From the NCBI GenBank assembly GCA_032622095.1, contig CP136065.1:117221195-117285194 (forward strand): a stretch of DNA of 64,000 nucleotides, in the 5' to 3' direction. Numbering within the stretch: position 1 is the first letter of the stretch; each line of letters starts with the position of its first letter. Under the pieces are notes generated by a model, which was given only the letters and a program-made list of their open reading frames with translations, did not search any database and had not been told where the DNA came from. Below, piece by piece: positions 34,040 through 47,010 of the stretch. Origin of the DNA: Siphonodentalium dalli. Its lineage: Eukaryota; Mollusca; Scaphopoda; Gadilida; Siphonodentaliidae. The translations under genes and the position numbers were made by a program.

Positions 34040-36134
34040 GTTAGTCATACATTCTATCGATGCATAGGTGAATGGCGCATTTGCCTATTTATTTATATTC
34101 TTTCGAACACACGCATGATACATAGCATATTATATCGTTTTATCCATATTTGTGGAATAATTTCGTGATTTTACAGAGGCATTCTTACCTGTTACCAGAG
34201 ATTTAAAATATCAAACAGTTTGTTACAGAAACTTATCGTTCGCCTCGTAATGACATCTATCATATGCGTGTGAAATGTGTAGATGGTGACATATTTAACT
34301 ATTTATTAATATTCTTTCGTTCAACTTATTACGTTTAAATTACGTTTGTTCAACCCGATGTTCTACCTAATATATTATTAATTTGGGCCCATGAACCACC
34401 ATGGTAACCGGCAAACACATGCGTGGGCCATGGTATATATATCGCGTTATCCTTATGTCGAGAAATCATCTGGTGTTTGTACAGCCGCATTCTTATCTGA
34501 TCAAGTTACTTTGCGAAGTCTTACACATCACACGGGATGTTAAATATCATACAGTTTATTACAGAAACCTATCCTTCTCATATATGTATATACTCTACAA
34601 ATATATCGTTGGATTCATCGATTCGTGGTTTGTGAAATGGTCGGAGTTACTCTATAGTAGTCTAGACGCTATTTCGATGGACCCATCGATTGGGGTTTGT
34701 GAACCGAGCGGAGTTACAGCTAATCTAGTAGTTTCAGGAAGTAATCGCATTTATGTCATCAACATCACCAGGTAGCGTACATCAACTACAGATGCAACTA
34801 TTTCTTGGCTATCAGATACAGAGTAATCGATATGGCTAACTAGCATTTGGTTATGGTTTTTGGGGAAGTGGGTCTTTTGACAGATGCTATTAATGTATGT
34901 TGATTCTTATCACGCTCGTTCCCGGGTTCAATTTCTAACCTGTAATTTGTTCGAATCAATCATTTCGAACCATGGTGCAGTAACAACTAATTAGACATTC
35001 AGTCAGGACATAGTCCGTTGCAAACCATATGCATTACAAATAAACCCCAGAAGTAATTACTATATAGTCATTCAAGAGAAATGCTTTATTAACACAACTA
35101 CAACGTTATATAAAACGATTACATACGGCACACAATTGATACAAAATTTAGTCAATATTCTGTTTCCGACATCATCTTTTAAATTACAGACCGAAGTCTG
35201 AACTAAAAGACCTTGTGTCAAATAGTTCAATACGTAATAAGCGAAATATAATTTCTCTGGCATGGCTCTGCATGTTACAGGTATCTGGGTCATGTCGGGA
35301 AACAGACAATTTGCTTTAAATGAACATATTTATCTTATGTCTGTGGTTATTCCGCTCGAAATCGATTAGCAATTTGAGTTCCATCGAAACCCCCCGCCTC
35401 CTTGGAAAATACAAGTGTACTGTATCAGAGGGGCGTTTGTTAACTTTAAACTTTGATTATCAAATTTTGCGCAATAAAACAAATATTGGAGTATGTTCGT
35501 AATATATTAAATGTGTATATGTGTATATCAGCAGAATTGGTACATGGTGCCATACACTAATATAAAACATATTACAAAAAAAGATGAATGTTGGATGAAC
35601 ATTTAAATGAACTTGCCACGATTGGGAATACACATTTAAACAACTTGGAAACACTCCGGGTTACACAGTCAATAGATAGAGGGACGGGCGGCCTTCGTTG
35701 TAGATTATAATTTATAAATAACATTTATCAAATTATGATACTTTCCTCAAGGTTATACTAATAGTATAGCATAATTATGATATGAATGCGATATTATTCA
35801 CAAAACACACTTTGTTTCAGAGAAAATGCAGGTCGAGTATTGTTTAGTTTCTCCAAAAAAAACGCAGTGAATTGTTTATAAGCAGTCACGATATTGCGTC
35901 ATTTCCTTATTTAGATTCTCGCGCATTATACGTCGGTTGTAAAACCCCTAATTTGGTATGCATTGCAATATATAGGTTGGGAGAAACTATTAACTGGACT
36001 GAAAAATATTAATCTCTTTGCAAGAACAATTATAGTATGTACACGTTTTCTGTATGCTCATTTCCCAATCATGAAGTAACGTGGATTTAGCTGGATGTTG
36101 AACTGACAGCGGGTATAAGAATAATATATATCTG
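34040..36134. other. No gene recognised; loose internal repetition
   Basis: ATCATACAGTTTATTACAGAAACxTATC-like sequence occurs at about 34205-34235 and 34545-34575, suggesting an old duplication with about 340 bp offset. The rest, including frames of 60-124 codons, shows no motif I recognise. Confidence 0.4.
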
Positions 36135-36220
36135 TTATATAATATTCTTTCTGTTTATGGCGGTTTATAGCGGATGTGACTATTTTAAGAGCTATACCCA
36201 CCGCGATTCTTTAACTGTTC
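36135..36220. repeat. Degraded right end of TTAA MITE family B
   Basis: ATTCTTTCTGTTTATGGCGG..AGCTATACCCACCGCG follows the right subterminal part of 32955-33402, but the terminus is changed and the left half cannot be found. Confidence 0.6.
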
Positions 36221-36989
36221 TGAGTAGCGTACAGTTTTTCTACGTATATAATTTGGCCACTATTATGTTGCTGAAATCGCCTAAAATAATACAAAATATT
36301 CCGGCCAATCTATTGGCAAATTAGGAAAATTTCATATACTATTTAGATAGCTAAAACTGATTCAACGGGTATGGGTCTATCAAGCAATAATCAAGGTTCG
36401 TGCTTCCACTGACAATTTAGACTACAGTAATGATATGCAACATAAAATACTATTGTCGTCGAGCTAACACAATAGTTATTCGTGTGATACATTAACTAAC
36501 AAAGAATAGTCGATATTTGTGGCCAGCACATTCATTCAGTTTTATCTTGAAATATATTTTCTAGTTGATGTCAACTATAAAACATACAAACGTTGACATA
36601 TGTTTTTAACAGTGCCAACATTTGTTTGTAAATTGAAACTGAAGTGCCTTTTCTGAGCACAACAAATGAATATATAGAACATGGACATGCACAGTTAAAA
36701 AACAGTTGTTGTCAGTGTGCTAATATTCAAAAATGAAAAGACTTAAACTTCCTTAATAGAAAAATAATTAACTTGGTAAATGGGAGTCCATCGCCTAATA
36801 CACTCAAATTTAATGTTTAAAAATTTAACAGGTGCACAGTCAAATATTTTTCACCATGATGAAAGTGAGTAGACCGATTACATTAAAAGTTCTCAAATTT
36901 GTACCACTTGCTAATAACGATCTTGCAACTGCACCATACCAAATTAACAACCGATGACAATATTATTATTATCGACTACAATATTACGT

Positions 36990-37690
<701 letters not shown>

Positions 37691-37694
37691 AAAT

Positions 37695-37870
37695 TGATGA
37701 AAATAAGTTTTGATTGACATGACTGGTGTTTGTACTCAAGACATCATTGTTGCTCCCAATTAATGACCTTTCCTGATTTCATGGAGATATATCGGGAAAC
37801 TAGACGTGTTTTCACCAATATATACTGGTATTGAATTATATGTAATAACACTCATACCAGAGTAGCGATG
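37695..37870 (+). repeat. Dispersed repeat C (GATTGACATGACTGG), copy 1
   Basis: TTGATTGACATGACTGGTGT..ACTCAAGACATCATTGTTGC..GGGAAACTAGACGTGTTTTCAC..TATACTGGTATTGAAT recurs at 38735-38980 and 43800-44075, all on the plus strand. Confidence 0.75.
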
Positions 37871-37939
37871 TCATATACAGTAGGTGCGCCGCCTTATTAT
37901 GGAGTTTGGTGAAAATTCGTCATAATTACTATGGCATGG

Positions 37940-38290
37940 ATAGTCATGTCGCCCGTTGCGTTTTCGCACAATGAGTACCAAGCTCAATGCGTTCTTCAAT
38001 TGGCAGCCAGTGGAGTTCCTTCAAGATTGGAGAGATGTGGTTAACACGTTTCGAGCTAGTGATAAGTCTGGCTGCACTGTTATGGACAACTTTCATCTTT
38101 TTAAGAATGGACAGTTTACAATCATAGAGCAAGCAGTTACATGCAGTAGTCTAATATGTTGCTTACAAATGCATGGACGAGCTGTTCCGTCGGTTCCGAA
38201 CTATCATGTTGCGGATTCTGGCAATATTCCTCAAGTGATAGTAAGAAAGTCTGCAGACTTGCGTGACGTGCGCATGTGATAACAATCCAC
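37940..38290 (-). pseudogene. LINE reverse-transcriptase C-terminal remnant
   Basis: On the minus strand the order is HVTQVCRLSYYHLRNIARIRN, then a frame with ILDYC, then LYDCKLSILKKMKVVHNSAARLITSSKRVNHISPILKELHWLPIEERI. These are the LDYCNSLLxG..NxAARLI...HITPxLxxLHWLPI blocks of the thumb and C-terminal region of CR1/Jockey/L2-like LINEs. Frameshifts separate the blocks. Both ends of the element are missing. Confidence 0.75.
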
Positions 38291-38734
38291 AAAGAGGGGG
38301 GCGGGGTCGGACGGGAAGGACTGGGACTTCAATGTTGGAGAGAGATCCGTGTATTGATAGTGTCGAGAGACGACGAGAGAGGGCGATGAGAAGGAGAAAA
38401 GGGGGGATAGGAGAAGTTAGGAAAGATAGTCGTCGTGTGTCATATGCCATCTTTGTAGAGTTCATCATCGCAAACATTTCTTGTTAACCGACTATACTAA
38501 CACTTTCTTAAATATAGTGACATTGTTTACTGTGTTTAACTATGAGACTTTCTTCATTCAACAACAAATGCATGCTCAATAAAATAGAAGATGTATAATT
38601 GCATGTATAATACACCGTTTAATTGAGAATAAATTAATCATCAAATGCCAACAATTGGTTGCAGCTGAAATAGCCATTTTGGGTTATCCGTTGATAACCT
38701 TAAATGGGGGTGTACTCGAAAGCAAAGATGCGCG

Positions 38735-38980
38735 AACTAGTTTCCGGATATCAGCACCATGCGTGTTTGGAAAGATATCAGAACAATCTTGATTTCAATT
38801 GACCGACCAACTTGGCAACGAAAGTTTATGATTGACAGGACTGGGTTTGTTCTCAGGACATCATAGTTGCTCACAATTAAAGAACTTACCCGATTTTATG
38901 GAAATATATGGGGGAAACTAGACGTGCTTTCACTAATATATACTGGTATTGAATGATATGTAATAACACTTAGATATAGT
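38735..38980 (+). repeat. Dispersed repeat C, copy 2
   Basis: It contains GCGCGAACTAGTTTCCGGAT, GATTGACAGGACTGGG and CACTAATATATACTGGTATT as in the copy at 43800-44075. Both are preceded by (A)TTxGGGTTATxxGTxGATAACCTT. Confidence 0.75.
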
Positions 38981-41103
38981 TATAAGTCATAACCGAAAAG
39001 TTTAATATACGTTAAAGAATGGGGCACACCGGGTGATTAGGTTCAATGTCATCTAGAGACACGTAGGCTTCGGTGCCGAATTATTCTGTAAAACATATCA
39101 TACGATATTTCGTACATTTGCCAGAGTTGCACAATAGCAAAATACATGCTTTATAAGACATTCATATGCCAGTCCATGTTTGCGGCATTTACCTTTGTCG
39201 CTATATATAAATTTATACATTTAGGCGGTGTGACACACCAAACGGGTAATAAGCAGGAAAATATATATTTTTCCGAATGGTGCGACTTTCACGCAAGCTA
39301 CACTGGCAACATAACTAGAGAATTGTGGAAATTAGAAAATATTGACAATTCTTTATCTGAAAGGATGGTTGATTTTCACATGGCATGCATTATCATTCAT
39401 TCATATATAAATGCAAATTATATCATTCACCGTTGTTTTCCATCCATATTCAGAAGGAAGGTATCCAATGGTAAAGTGCGGTGTTCACAAGATTGTTTTA
39501 TAGTTCTACAGATATGGAGTTCGAGCAAGTTAACCTAGAATGAGTTGAAACAGTCTAAGAAGTTATATGTTTAACAGTTTTGGCATGAGTCAATATGCAG
39601 AGGGCGCAGAGGGATACGATAAAGGGCAAGTTTCCTTTTTTCAATATCAGATTCCAAAAGGCCCACTCTCATAATTTCTTGGGCGACCACAGTGTGTCAT
39701 CTCGTGTATAGGTAGGCCCTGCATGTTTTAGGATACACGCGATGCTTTAGCTTATCGCATTGGGAGAGGCTTTTTAGAAGTTCATATCCACATAGCGCGG
39801 CAGGTAGAACCATGCATAAATTCATATATTTTAAGACAAATATAGAGATAGGCTGCGGGAGGAGTGAAAACCTAACTTGATATGTGTCCAGCAAAAGACA
39901 ACAATGAGAACAGAGGCTTGATCGGCGGCGCTTTTATTTTCTAGATCCATAAAGGTATAAAGTGAGCATACATCATCTCAACGAAAATGACACAGAAATA
40001 CTTTCTGTCCAATTTACTCAGACCGCGACATCCAATTGATGCCAGCGACAACCTATTGGCGCTATATGTGCGTGTCGAGTGCCATTAATGCAATGCTATT
40101 CTTGGTTCAGTGGTATCTCCATGGAGTAGAAGGCTGACCTTTCCGATTATATTTGGGGAATACATTTAGTTACACCCCTTCAAATAACACAATCTTTTCA
40201 TCGGCAGGGAAATCGATAGAAACATGTATCGGTTAAAGTAGGTCTGGAATTGCGATGCATCGCTCGATGGCCATGTGAATACCAGCCGATCCATCTCGGA
40301 TGAGTCTCCTCGCGATAATCCATAGCAATCAATGCCTAAACGGTCTGACTGTGATCTGATTCCAATCTATTAAATGATAAGTACTCAAGCTAAGGGGGAC
40401 AGCTCGGTGTCTGATAGGACTAAATATCGTCAGGAACGTTCAAGGAAAGTACATGGGTAAATGGATCCGTATCGTGACATGTACTTTCGAAGTGACTCGG
40501 AACTACTGCCGTAATAATACTGCTACTCCAAGGAGAATTAACTTCAGCAGTATGAGGTAAGTCAAAGCAACCCCGGAGACATCTCTATAAATTGCAAATT
40601 AATTTAAAGTTGATTGCATAGTTGCATGGTATATAGGTTCGCGTAATTAGGACGACTTTCGCTTATGCAGACGCCTCCAGAACGAATTATAATATAGCTC
40701 GCATACTACTTAGCCCATACAATCGCGTTTTAGGATAACAACCATGTGAACATTTAATGCATCCTCGAACTATTATATTTCGGTTATGTGAATTAAGTCT
40801 CCGTTTGTTTTACACGTGCACAATGAAATAAAAAACAAACAATAAAAATAAAAATAAAAGTTTAATTCTAATTGATGACTGATGACACTCTAAGGTGTAT
40901 TAATTTGTATAATGGGACATGCTTTTAAAAATCTAGATTAAATCTAGGACTTAGTTAATGTTGATCACTCTTTCGTGCGTTTGGATGCCTAGTTCCTAAA
41001 TTATATAGATCACAAGAGGTATCGCCGCAACATTATTAAATTCTTATTCTTGGAAACGAGGCTCGAGAATTTACTTTACGAGTAATTACGAGTCAATTGT
41101 CAC
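38981..41103. other. No gene recognised
   Basis: This is one of the few stretches without obvious repeats. A 130-codon frame at 39146-39538 (+) has no recognisable domain and no supporting signal. There is nothing else I can support. Confidence 0.4.
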
Positions 41104-42755
41104 CAGGAGGCCATATCGTGTTCATAATGGAGGTCACATCGCGTATATAAAGGAGGAGGTCATATCGTTAATATAATGGAGTTTATATCGTGTATATAAG
41201 GAATGCGGCTATATCGTGTATATGCGGGAGATCATATCGTATATAAGGGAGGATGCCACATCGTGTATATAAGGAAGGATGTTATATCGTGTATATCGGG
41301 GAGTTCATATCGTGTATATAAGGGAGGAAGCCAACCGTGTATATAAGAAATGCGGTTATATCGTGTATATCGGGGAAGAGGTCATATCGTGTATACAAGG
41401 GAGGAGGCCATACCGTGTATAAAAGGGAGGAGGCCATATCGTGTATATAAGGGAGGAGGCCATATCGTGTATATAAGGGAGGCCATATCGTGTATATAAG
41501 TGAGGGGCCATATCGTATATATAAGAGAGGTCATATCGTGTAGGCCTATATAAGGGAGGTCACATCGTGTATATAAGTGAGGGGCCATATCGTGTATATA
41601 AGTGAGGGGCCATATCGTGTATATAAGGGAGGCTATATCGTGTATATAAGGGAGGTCACATCGTGTATATAAGTGAGGGGCCATATCGTGTATATAAGGG
41701 AGGTCATATCGTGTATAAAAGGGATGTCATATCGTGTATATAAAGGAGATCATATATTGTATACAAGGAGGATGTCATATCGTGTATATAATGGAGGGGC
41801 CATATCGTATATATAAGGGAAGTCATATCGTGAATATAACGGAGGACATATCTTGTATATAAGGGAGGATGTCATATCGTGTATATAAGGGAGGTCATAT
41901 CGCGTATGTAAGGGAGGCCATATCGTGTATATAAGGGAGGTCATATCTTGTATATAAGGGAGGATGTCATATCGTGTATATAAGGGAGGTCATATCGTGT
42001 ATATAAGGGAGACCATATCGTGTATATAAGGGAGGTCATATCGCGTATATAAGGGAGGATGTCATATCGTGTATATAAGGGAGGCCATATCGTGTATATA
42101 AGGGAGGTCATATCGTGTATATAAGGGAGGATGTCATATCGTGTATATAAGGGAGGCCATATCGTGTATATAAGGGAGGTCATATCTTGTATATAAGGGA
42201 GGTCATATCGTGTTTATAAGGGAGGAGGTCTTTTCGTGTCTATAAGGGAGGTCATATCGTGTATATAAGGGAGACCATATCGCGTATATAATGGAGGTCA
42301 TGTCGTGTATATAAGGGAGGTAATAGCGTGTATATAAGGGAGGTCATATCGTGTATATAAGGGAGGTCATATCGCACATATAAGGGAGGCCATATCGTGT
42401 ATATAAGGGAGGATGTCATATCGTGTATATAAGGGATGGTGTCATATCGTGTATATAAGGGATGTCATATCGTGTATATAAGGGAGATCATATCGCGTAT
42501 ATAAGGGAGGTCATATCGTGTGTATAAGGGAGGAGGCAATATCGTGTATAATGGAGAAAGCCATATCGTGTATATAAGGGCGGTTATATCGCGTATATAA
42601 GGGAGGCCATATCGTGTATATAAGGGAGGTCATATCGTGTATATAACGGAGGTCATATCGTGTATATAAGAGGAGGCCATATCGTGTATATAAAGGAGGC
42701 CATATCGTGTATACAAGGGAGGATGTCATATCGTGTATATAGGGAGGGGGCCATA
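41104..42755 (+). repeat. ~23-26 bp satellite GGAGGTCATATCGTGTATATAAG
   Basis: About 65-70 units of GGGAGG(T/C)CATATCGTGTATATAA run for 1.65 kb, many with an inserted GAT or GAG (GGAGGATGTCAT). The left 250 bp is more diverged (GTAATATAATGGAGTTTATATC). Long tyrosine/isoleucine-rich frames on the minus strand (LYTRYDLPYIHDMTS) come from the repeat. Confidence 0.95.
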
Positions 42756-42960
42756 TGACTATGACTATGATTATTTATTCATAACTAATTCATATAACAT
42801 ATACAATTATCTATACAGTGTAATATTATAACATTCAACGAGCTATCGGTGACAGCATAACCGAGAGGGTTGTCTACCTGCCGTCCCCGTTGAAAAGTAA
42901 TATAACTATATATGTAATAATAAATTGATTTTATCTAGGTTTTGTCTTGTTAAATCTAAA
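42756..42960 (-). mobile_element. Retroposon 3' end inserted in the satellite (minus strand)
   Basis: On the minus strand the sequence ends ATGAATAAATAATCATAGTCATAGTCATAT, an AATAAA signal followed by (TCATAG)n. Upstream is GGGGACGGCAGGTAGACAAC, a GC-rich segment typical of LINE 3' UTRs. The satellite is interrupted exactly here. Confidence 0.6.
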
Positions 42961-43124
42961 CATTGGTATATAAACGTCTGTTTTTTTAATAAATAATAGT
43001 AGAATTCATTGGTCGTTCATCGTTCATCGCTCAGTTTGTGATGTGATATATAAAGTACAAACATGTGGAATGTGAATATGTGGATATGTGGATGAGGCCA
43101 GCGGAGAACCATGATAATTGTTTA

Positions 43125-43190
43125 TCCAATGGGTCGAATAAGGCATTCGAATAAGGCAATCGAATAAGGCATTCGAATAATACATTCCTG
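43125..43190 (+). repeat. 13-bp tandem repeat AAGGCATTCGAAT
   Basis: Four units of (T)AAGGC(A/T)(A)TTCGAAT at 43139-43188 within the insertion that splits the satellite. Confidence 0.8.
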
Positions 43191-43234
43191 GGTTTCCTGC
43201 GATGGGGAGACGATGAACATGTATTATTTACATA

Positions 43235-43602
43235 TCGTGTATATAATGGAGAGGCCACGTCGTTTATATAAGGGAGGTCGTATCGTGTATATAAGGCCGG
43301 AGATCATATCGTGTATATAAAGGAGAAGGCCATATCGTGTATATGATGGATGTAATATCGTGTACATTAGGGGGGAGGCCATATCGTGTATATAATGGAG
43401 GAGGTGAGATCGTGTATATAAGGGATGAGGTATTATCGTGTACATAAGGGACATTTGTATAATATAGTGTATATATGTTTTCTCATGTACCATGTATAAT
43501 GGCTGAGAATAAAGCATTACTTACTTACTTAGAAGGTGATATCGTGTATAGAAGGGATGCCATATCGTGTATATAAGGGATGTCATATCGTGTATATAAT
43601 AA
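43235..43602 (+). repeat. Satellite GGAGGTCATATCGTGTATATAAG, continuation
   Basis: The array resumes with diverged units (ATATCGTGTATATAATGGAG, ATTATCGTGTACATAAGGG) and is cut by a second retroposon tail at about 43457-43532. Confidence 0.85.
43457..43532 (+). mobile_element. Retroposon 3' end inserted in the satellite (plus strand)
   Basis: ATATATGTTTTCTCATGTAC and ATGGCTGAGAATAAAGCATT end in ACTTACTTACTTA, an AATAAA signal plus (ACTT)n tail, flanked on both sides by satellite units. Confidence 0.6.
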
Positions 43603-43799
43603 GTGTATATCATATGTGCGCTGGCCGACTCTGAATACGTCTTGGAAATTGGTATGCATTACCAAAAATCTGGGAACTATTGTAACAATGTGGTTGTACT
43701 CAATGTTTAAATGTGAGAATTTTTCTTCCGTCAACAACCAATGCATTCTCGTTTGGGTTATAAGTCGATAACCTTGATCGGGGGGGGGGGGGGGTCTTC

Positions 43800-44075
43800 A
43801 GAAAACAGATGCGTGAACTAGTTTCCGCATAGCAGGCCCATACGTGTTTGGAAATATATCAGAACATTTTTTATTTAAATTCACCGACCAACTTGACAAC
43901 GAAAATGATTGAAATACAGTTTTTGATTGACATGACTGCATGGTGTGTGTACTCAAGACATCATTGTTGCGTTGCTCGGCATTAAAGAACTTAGCCGTTA
44001 TTTTTGAAATATATCGGGGAAACTAGATGTATTTTCACTAATATATATTGGTATTGAATGATATGTACAAACTCG
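43800..44075 (+). repeat. Dispersed repeat C, copy 3
   Basis: It has GATGCGTGAACTAGTTTCCGCAT, GATTGACATGACTG, CTCAAGACATCATTGTTGC and TTTCACTAATATATATTGG, collinear with 38735-38980. A 16-17 base G-run (43780-43795) sits just before it. Confidence 0.75.
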
Positions 44076-44258
44076 TGTTTAGTTTGAGTTTATGAGTTAT
44101 AACCGAAAGGTTTACTACGTTATATAATTTGTCTTCAAATTATTAGCTTATAACTACAGAAACTTAATTGAAACGCTCGTTATTTCTTAAATATAAAACT
44201 GATATATATAATATAAATATATATGTAGCGCAGTATATCTCTTAGGTCCGTTGCTGTA

Positions 44259-45105
44259 GGGTGGATACACACATGCATGTAACCTCTGTATGTAAAATAC
44301 ATGTATTTTACATGGCCGCACTAATAATTGATAACATTGATCACCTGCGCGCGAGTGGTTCATTGTTAACAGGCCAGACAAGTGAGTATAGTCATAAGCG
44401 AAGTCAAACTCTCTGCTATCAAGACATTTAAGGCCAGTCCAAAACAGGTCTTCTCTTACGGATGTGGAAATTAGTTAAGTCTGTGTGATATCTGGCATTT
44501 TATTAAGATACGAACACCAGAAGCGACACAGCTGGTGTATACAGGCTTGATATAGAAGATTTTCGAATATGATGCTTGCTTGGAGTGGGGTTTCGAAAGC
44601 TTCAAGTCGCTAGGGACTTAGTTGAATGTATCGGTCGGAATAATCTGGGCAAGAAGGTACAATATAATATGTTTTACTCCAATAGCTCAGAGTTAGCCAC
44701 CCCGCCCGATGGTAGCTATCGGGATCATATATAGCCCCAAGTCGGGGATCATATAGCCCCTGCGTACAGAGATCCTGATAATATTGCCCCCCCCCATGTT
44801 GGGGATCATAGCCCCTGCGTTGGGGAAATCCTGGTGCCATCACCTGTATAAAATCAAGAGAAGACTGACAATGATTTAAACAGAAAGTCCAACATTTGGG
44901 TTATCGCGCGAACAATTATTTTAAGTGACCTGACGACTTCGTTCAGTCAACGGCTCTCTGCACGCTCAGAGCTTCACTCACTGTGGTCAAACATAGCCGT
45001 AATGATTGGGTTGTCAGCGGACACATATTACATGGTCTGTATGATCCATGTAAAACGCCAAATACACGATAATTACAGAGATTACATGCATGTGTGTATC
45101 CACCC
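44259..45105. mobile_element. TA-flanked TIR element, ~850 bp
   Basis: GGGTGGATACACACATGCAT GTAACCTCTGTA at 44259 is inverted at 45070-45105 with one or two changes. Weaker homology (TTTTACATGG) extends the TIR to about 75 bp. TA lies directly outside both ends (44257-44258 and 45106-45107). The interior has no recognisable transposase. It includes ATGATCCCC/GGGGATCATA motifs repeated near 44720-44815. Confidence 0.65.
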
Positions 45106-45107
45106 TA

Positions 45108-46279
45108 CGTAGGTGATATAATTTTGCGGACATTTATTTTCTCACAGTGAAGGAATTTGGCTGCTGCACTCTTCTAAACTGAATGTCGATCACTGAATAA
45201 TCACATAATAAATATACCAATTTTGGACGCGGTGTTCTCGTATCAAACTGCTAACCACCCGGGAAGATCAATATATATTGTGCTATATGCCGGCCTCTGG
45301 AAAAACATGTGATTGTATCTTTCTGGAATTAAAATTACTCATGGTAATGATATTGGAAGTCCTTCGTCAGTTATTAAACTATATGCGACGTGGATGTGTG
45401 AGATGGTGATACAATGAGCCGGAATGCAATAGAATATATTATTATCCACCCCTTTACTATAACACTACTTCTGATTGGGCAAAAGCCGCCACATGATAAT
45501 CCGAAAAAGCCAAACTGGACTCCGAAAGTGTTAAGAATATACTACTTGACATCACATGAGTCCCGGAAGTAATATTGGACTCCAACCGAGTCCAATATGA
45601 CTGTTCGAGTCTAATATGACTTTTATAAAAGTTATCATGACTCCGGGTGACGTCATTTGGATAAACATACAAATGGATAATAAGAATGTCATTATACAAT
45701 GTTGTGAATAGTATGTATTTTCTTATACTCGTACTTACGAGTTGTAGCCTGTGTCGCACCAAAAGCTGCCGGACATTATGGAGCACTTTGGTCCATGTCA
45801 TAGAGACAGTGTATGTCCATATTTCGGGTGCCCCAGAGTGTCCGCCTATACAACTGATTGAGTACGAAGTAATGTTACAGATAAGACATAATGCAAAACT
45901 AGAACACTCTTCATCTATATATCTTTTTACAATTTTCAGGTAAATGTATCAAATAAAATGTTATATTTTATGCATATTTGTCCCAAATAGTCGTTAATTT
46001 TATTGTGTAGTCAGTGAGTTGCTCGAGTTCACGTCCCGTATCAACATAATTTGTACACGATGTGTACTACGCATTGTCCAATCCACTATCCGTCAAATAA
46101 TTAAACACTGATGTATACACTGATGTATAAAGAATAAAAAACATGTAACATACCTAGACTTGTGAGTGGGTAACACAATTATCTCATATGTGACAAAAGA
46201 CATAGAAAATGGTAATAATTCACAATCTCATGTAGTCATGAATGAGTTAATACAGGTTTCTACTAAAAGTGTAGGTTTG
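45108..46279. other. No gene recognised; short inverted motifs
   Basis: At 45570-45640 GTAATATTGGACTC, GAGTCCAATATGAC and GAGTCTAATATGAC form local inverted and direct repeats. Open frames of 85-114 codons on both strands overlap and have no recognisable domain. Confidence 0.4.
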
Positions 46280-47010
46280 TTTTTTATGTTTACCCATACC
46301 ATAGTATGGTAAACATAATGTCGACGTCCGGATTGACCACTCGTCGTGCGTCCGTCCGTCCGTCTGTCTGTCTATCTGTCTGCCCGTAGACACTTTACGC
46401 ATGGTGCGATAACTCAAATATTTTCTATCCGATCGGAACCAACTTTTGAATATGAGTTTCTCAGATCGAGTTCAAATATGGGTTTGATCCGATTTATTTT
46501 AAAGGAGTTATGACCCTTTTTTCGAGAAAAAAAAATCCGATGCTATAACCGAAGTATTTTTTGTCCGATTGTGTTCATATTTGATATGTAGGTTTATGAT
46601 GACACGCCCCTCATCTGTATAGTTTTTGGTATTGATTGGTTGATCGGTTTAGAAAATAAATAACCCTTTACACACATGCTATCCAATGCAATAAGTTGAA
46701 CATATTTCTCCTGATCTGCCTCATATTTCTTACCTAGGTTTTTCTTAGCACGTTCTTCGTCTGTGTGGTTTTTGGTATTGTTTAATTAACCCTTTTCACT
46801 CTTATGTTTACATAGAATTCACCCAAGCTGCTATGACTCAAAACATTTTTCGTCTGATCAACACCAAATTTGGTATATGAATTTATCACCCCTAAATACA
46901 GATCGAGTTCGAATATGGGTTTGATCCGATATATTTTAACAGAGTTATGACCCTTTATAATTCAAGTATTTACTGCTGGGAATTTGAAGAGAGCATATCT
47001 CACAGACCAT
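46280..47010 (+). repeat. Dispersed repeat with CCGTCCGTCTGTCTG run
   Basis: The copy starts near CATACCATAGTATGGTAAAC and runs through GTGCGTCCGTCCGTCCGTCTGTCTGTC, then ATAACTCAAATATTTTCTATCCGATCGGAACCAA. Part of it is repeated: GATCGAGTTC(G/A)AATATGGGTTTGATCCGAT at about 46465 and 46904, and GTTTTTGGTATTG at 46622 and 46770. Diluted traces (CAATGTGATAACTAAATATTTTTC) reach about 47960. Confidence 0.6.

Noticed and set aside
34833-34945. Possible tRNA-derived SINE: TGGCTAACTAG (A-box-like) and GGGTTCAATTTC (B-box-like)
   Set aside because: The boxes are about 100 bp apart, there is no foldable tRNA body, and no second copy was seen.
38263-38487. Arg-rich 74-codon plus-strand frame
   Set aside because: Its first part is antisense to a clear minus-strand LINE block and the rest is purine-rich low complexity.
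39146-39538. 130-codon plus-strand open frame
   Set aside because: No domain, no repeats, no splice or promoter support; length is within chance for AT-rich DNA of this size.
41382-43746. Series of Tyr/Ile/Asp-rich minus-strand frames (64-100 codons)
   Set aside because: They arise from the ATATCGTGTATATAAGGGA satellite and break whenever the unit length changes.
44610-44843. 77-codon minus-strand frame with GLYDP-like repeats
   Set aside because: It follows a short GGGGATCATA repeat inside a TIR element; no family recognised.
45457-45943. Overlapping frames on opposite strands (114 and 85 codons)
   Set aside because: Neither has a recognisable motif, and the region holds short inverted repeats that lengthen frames.
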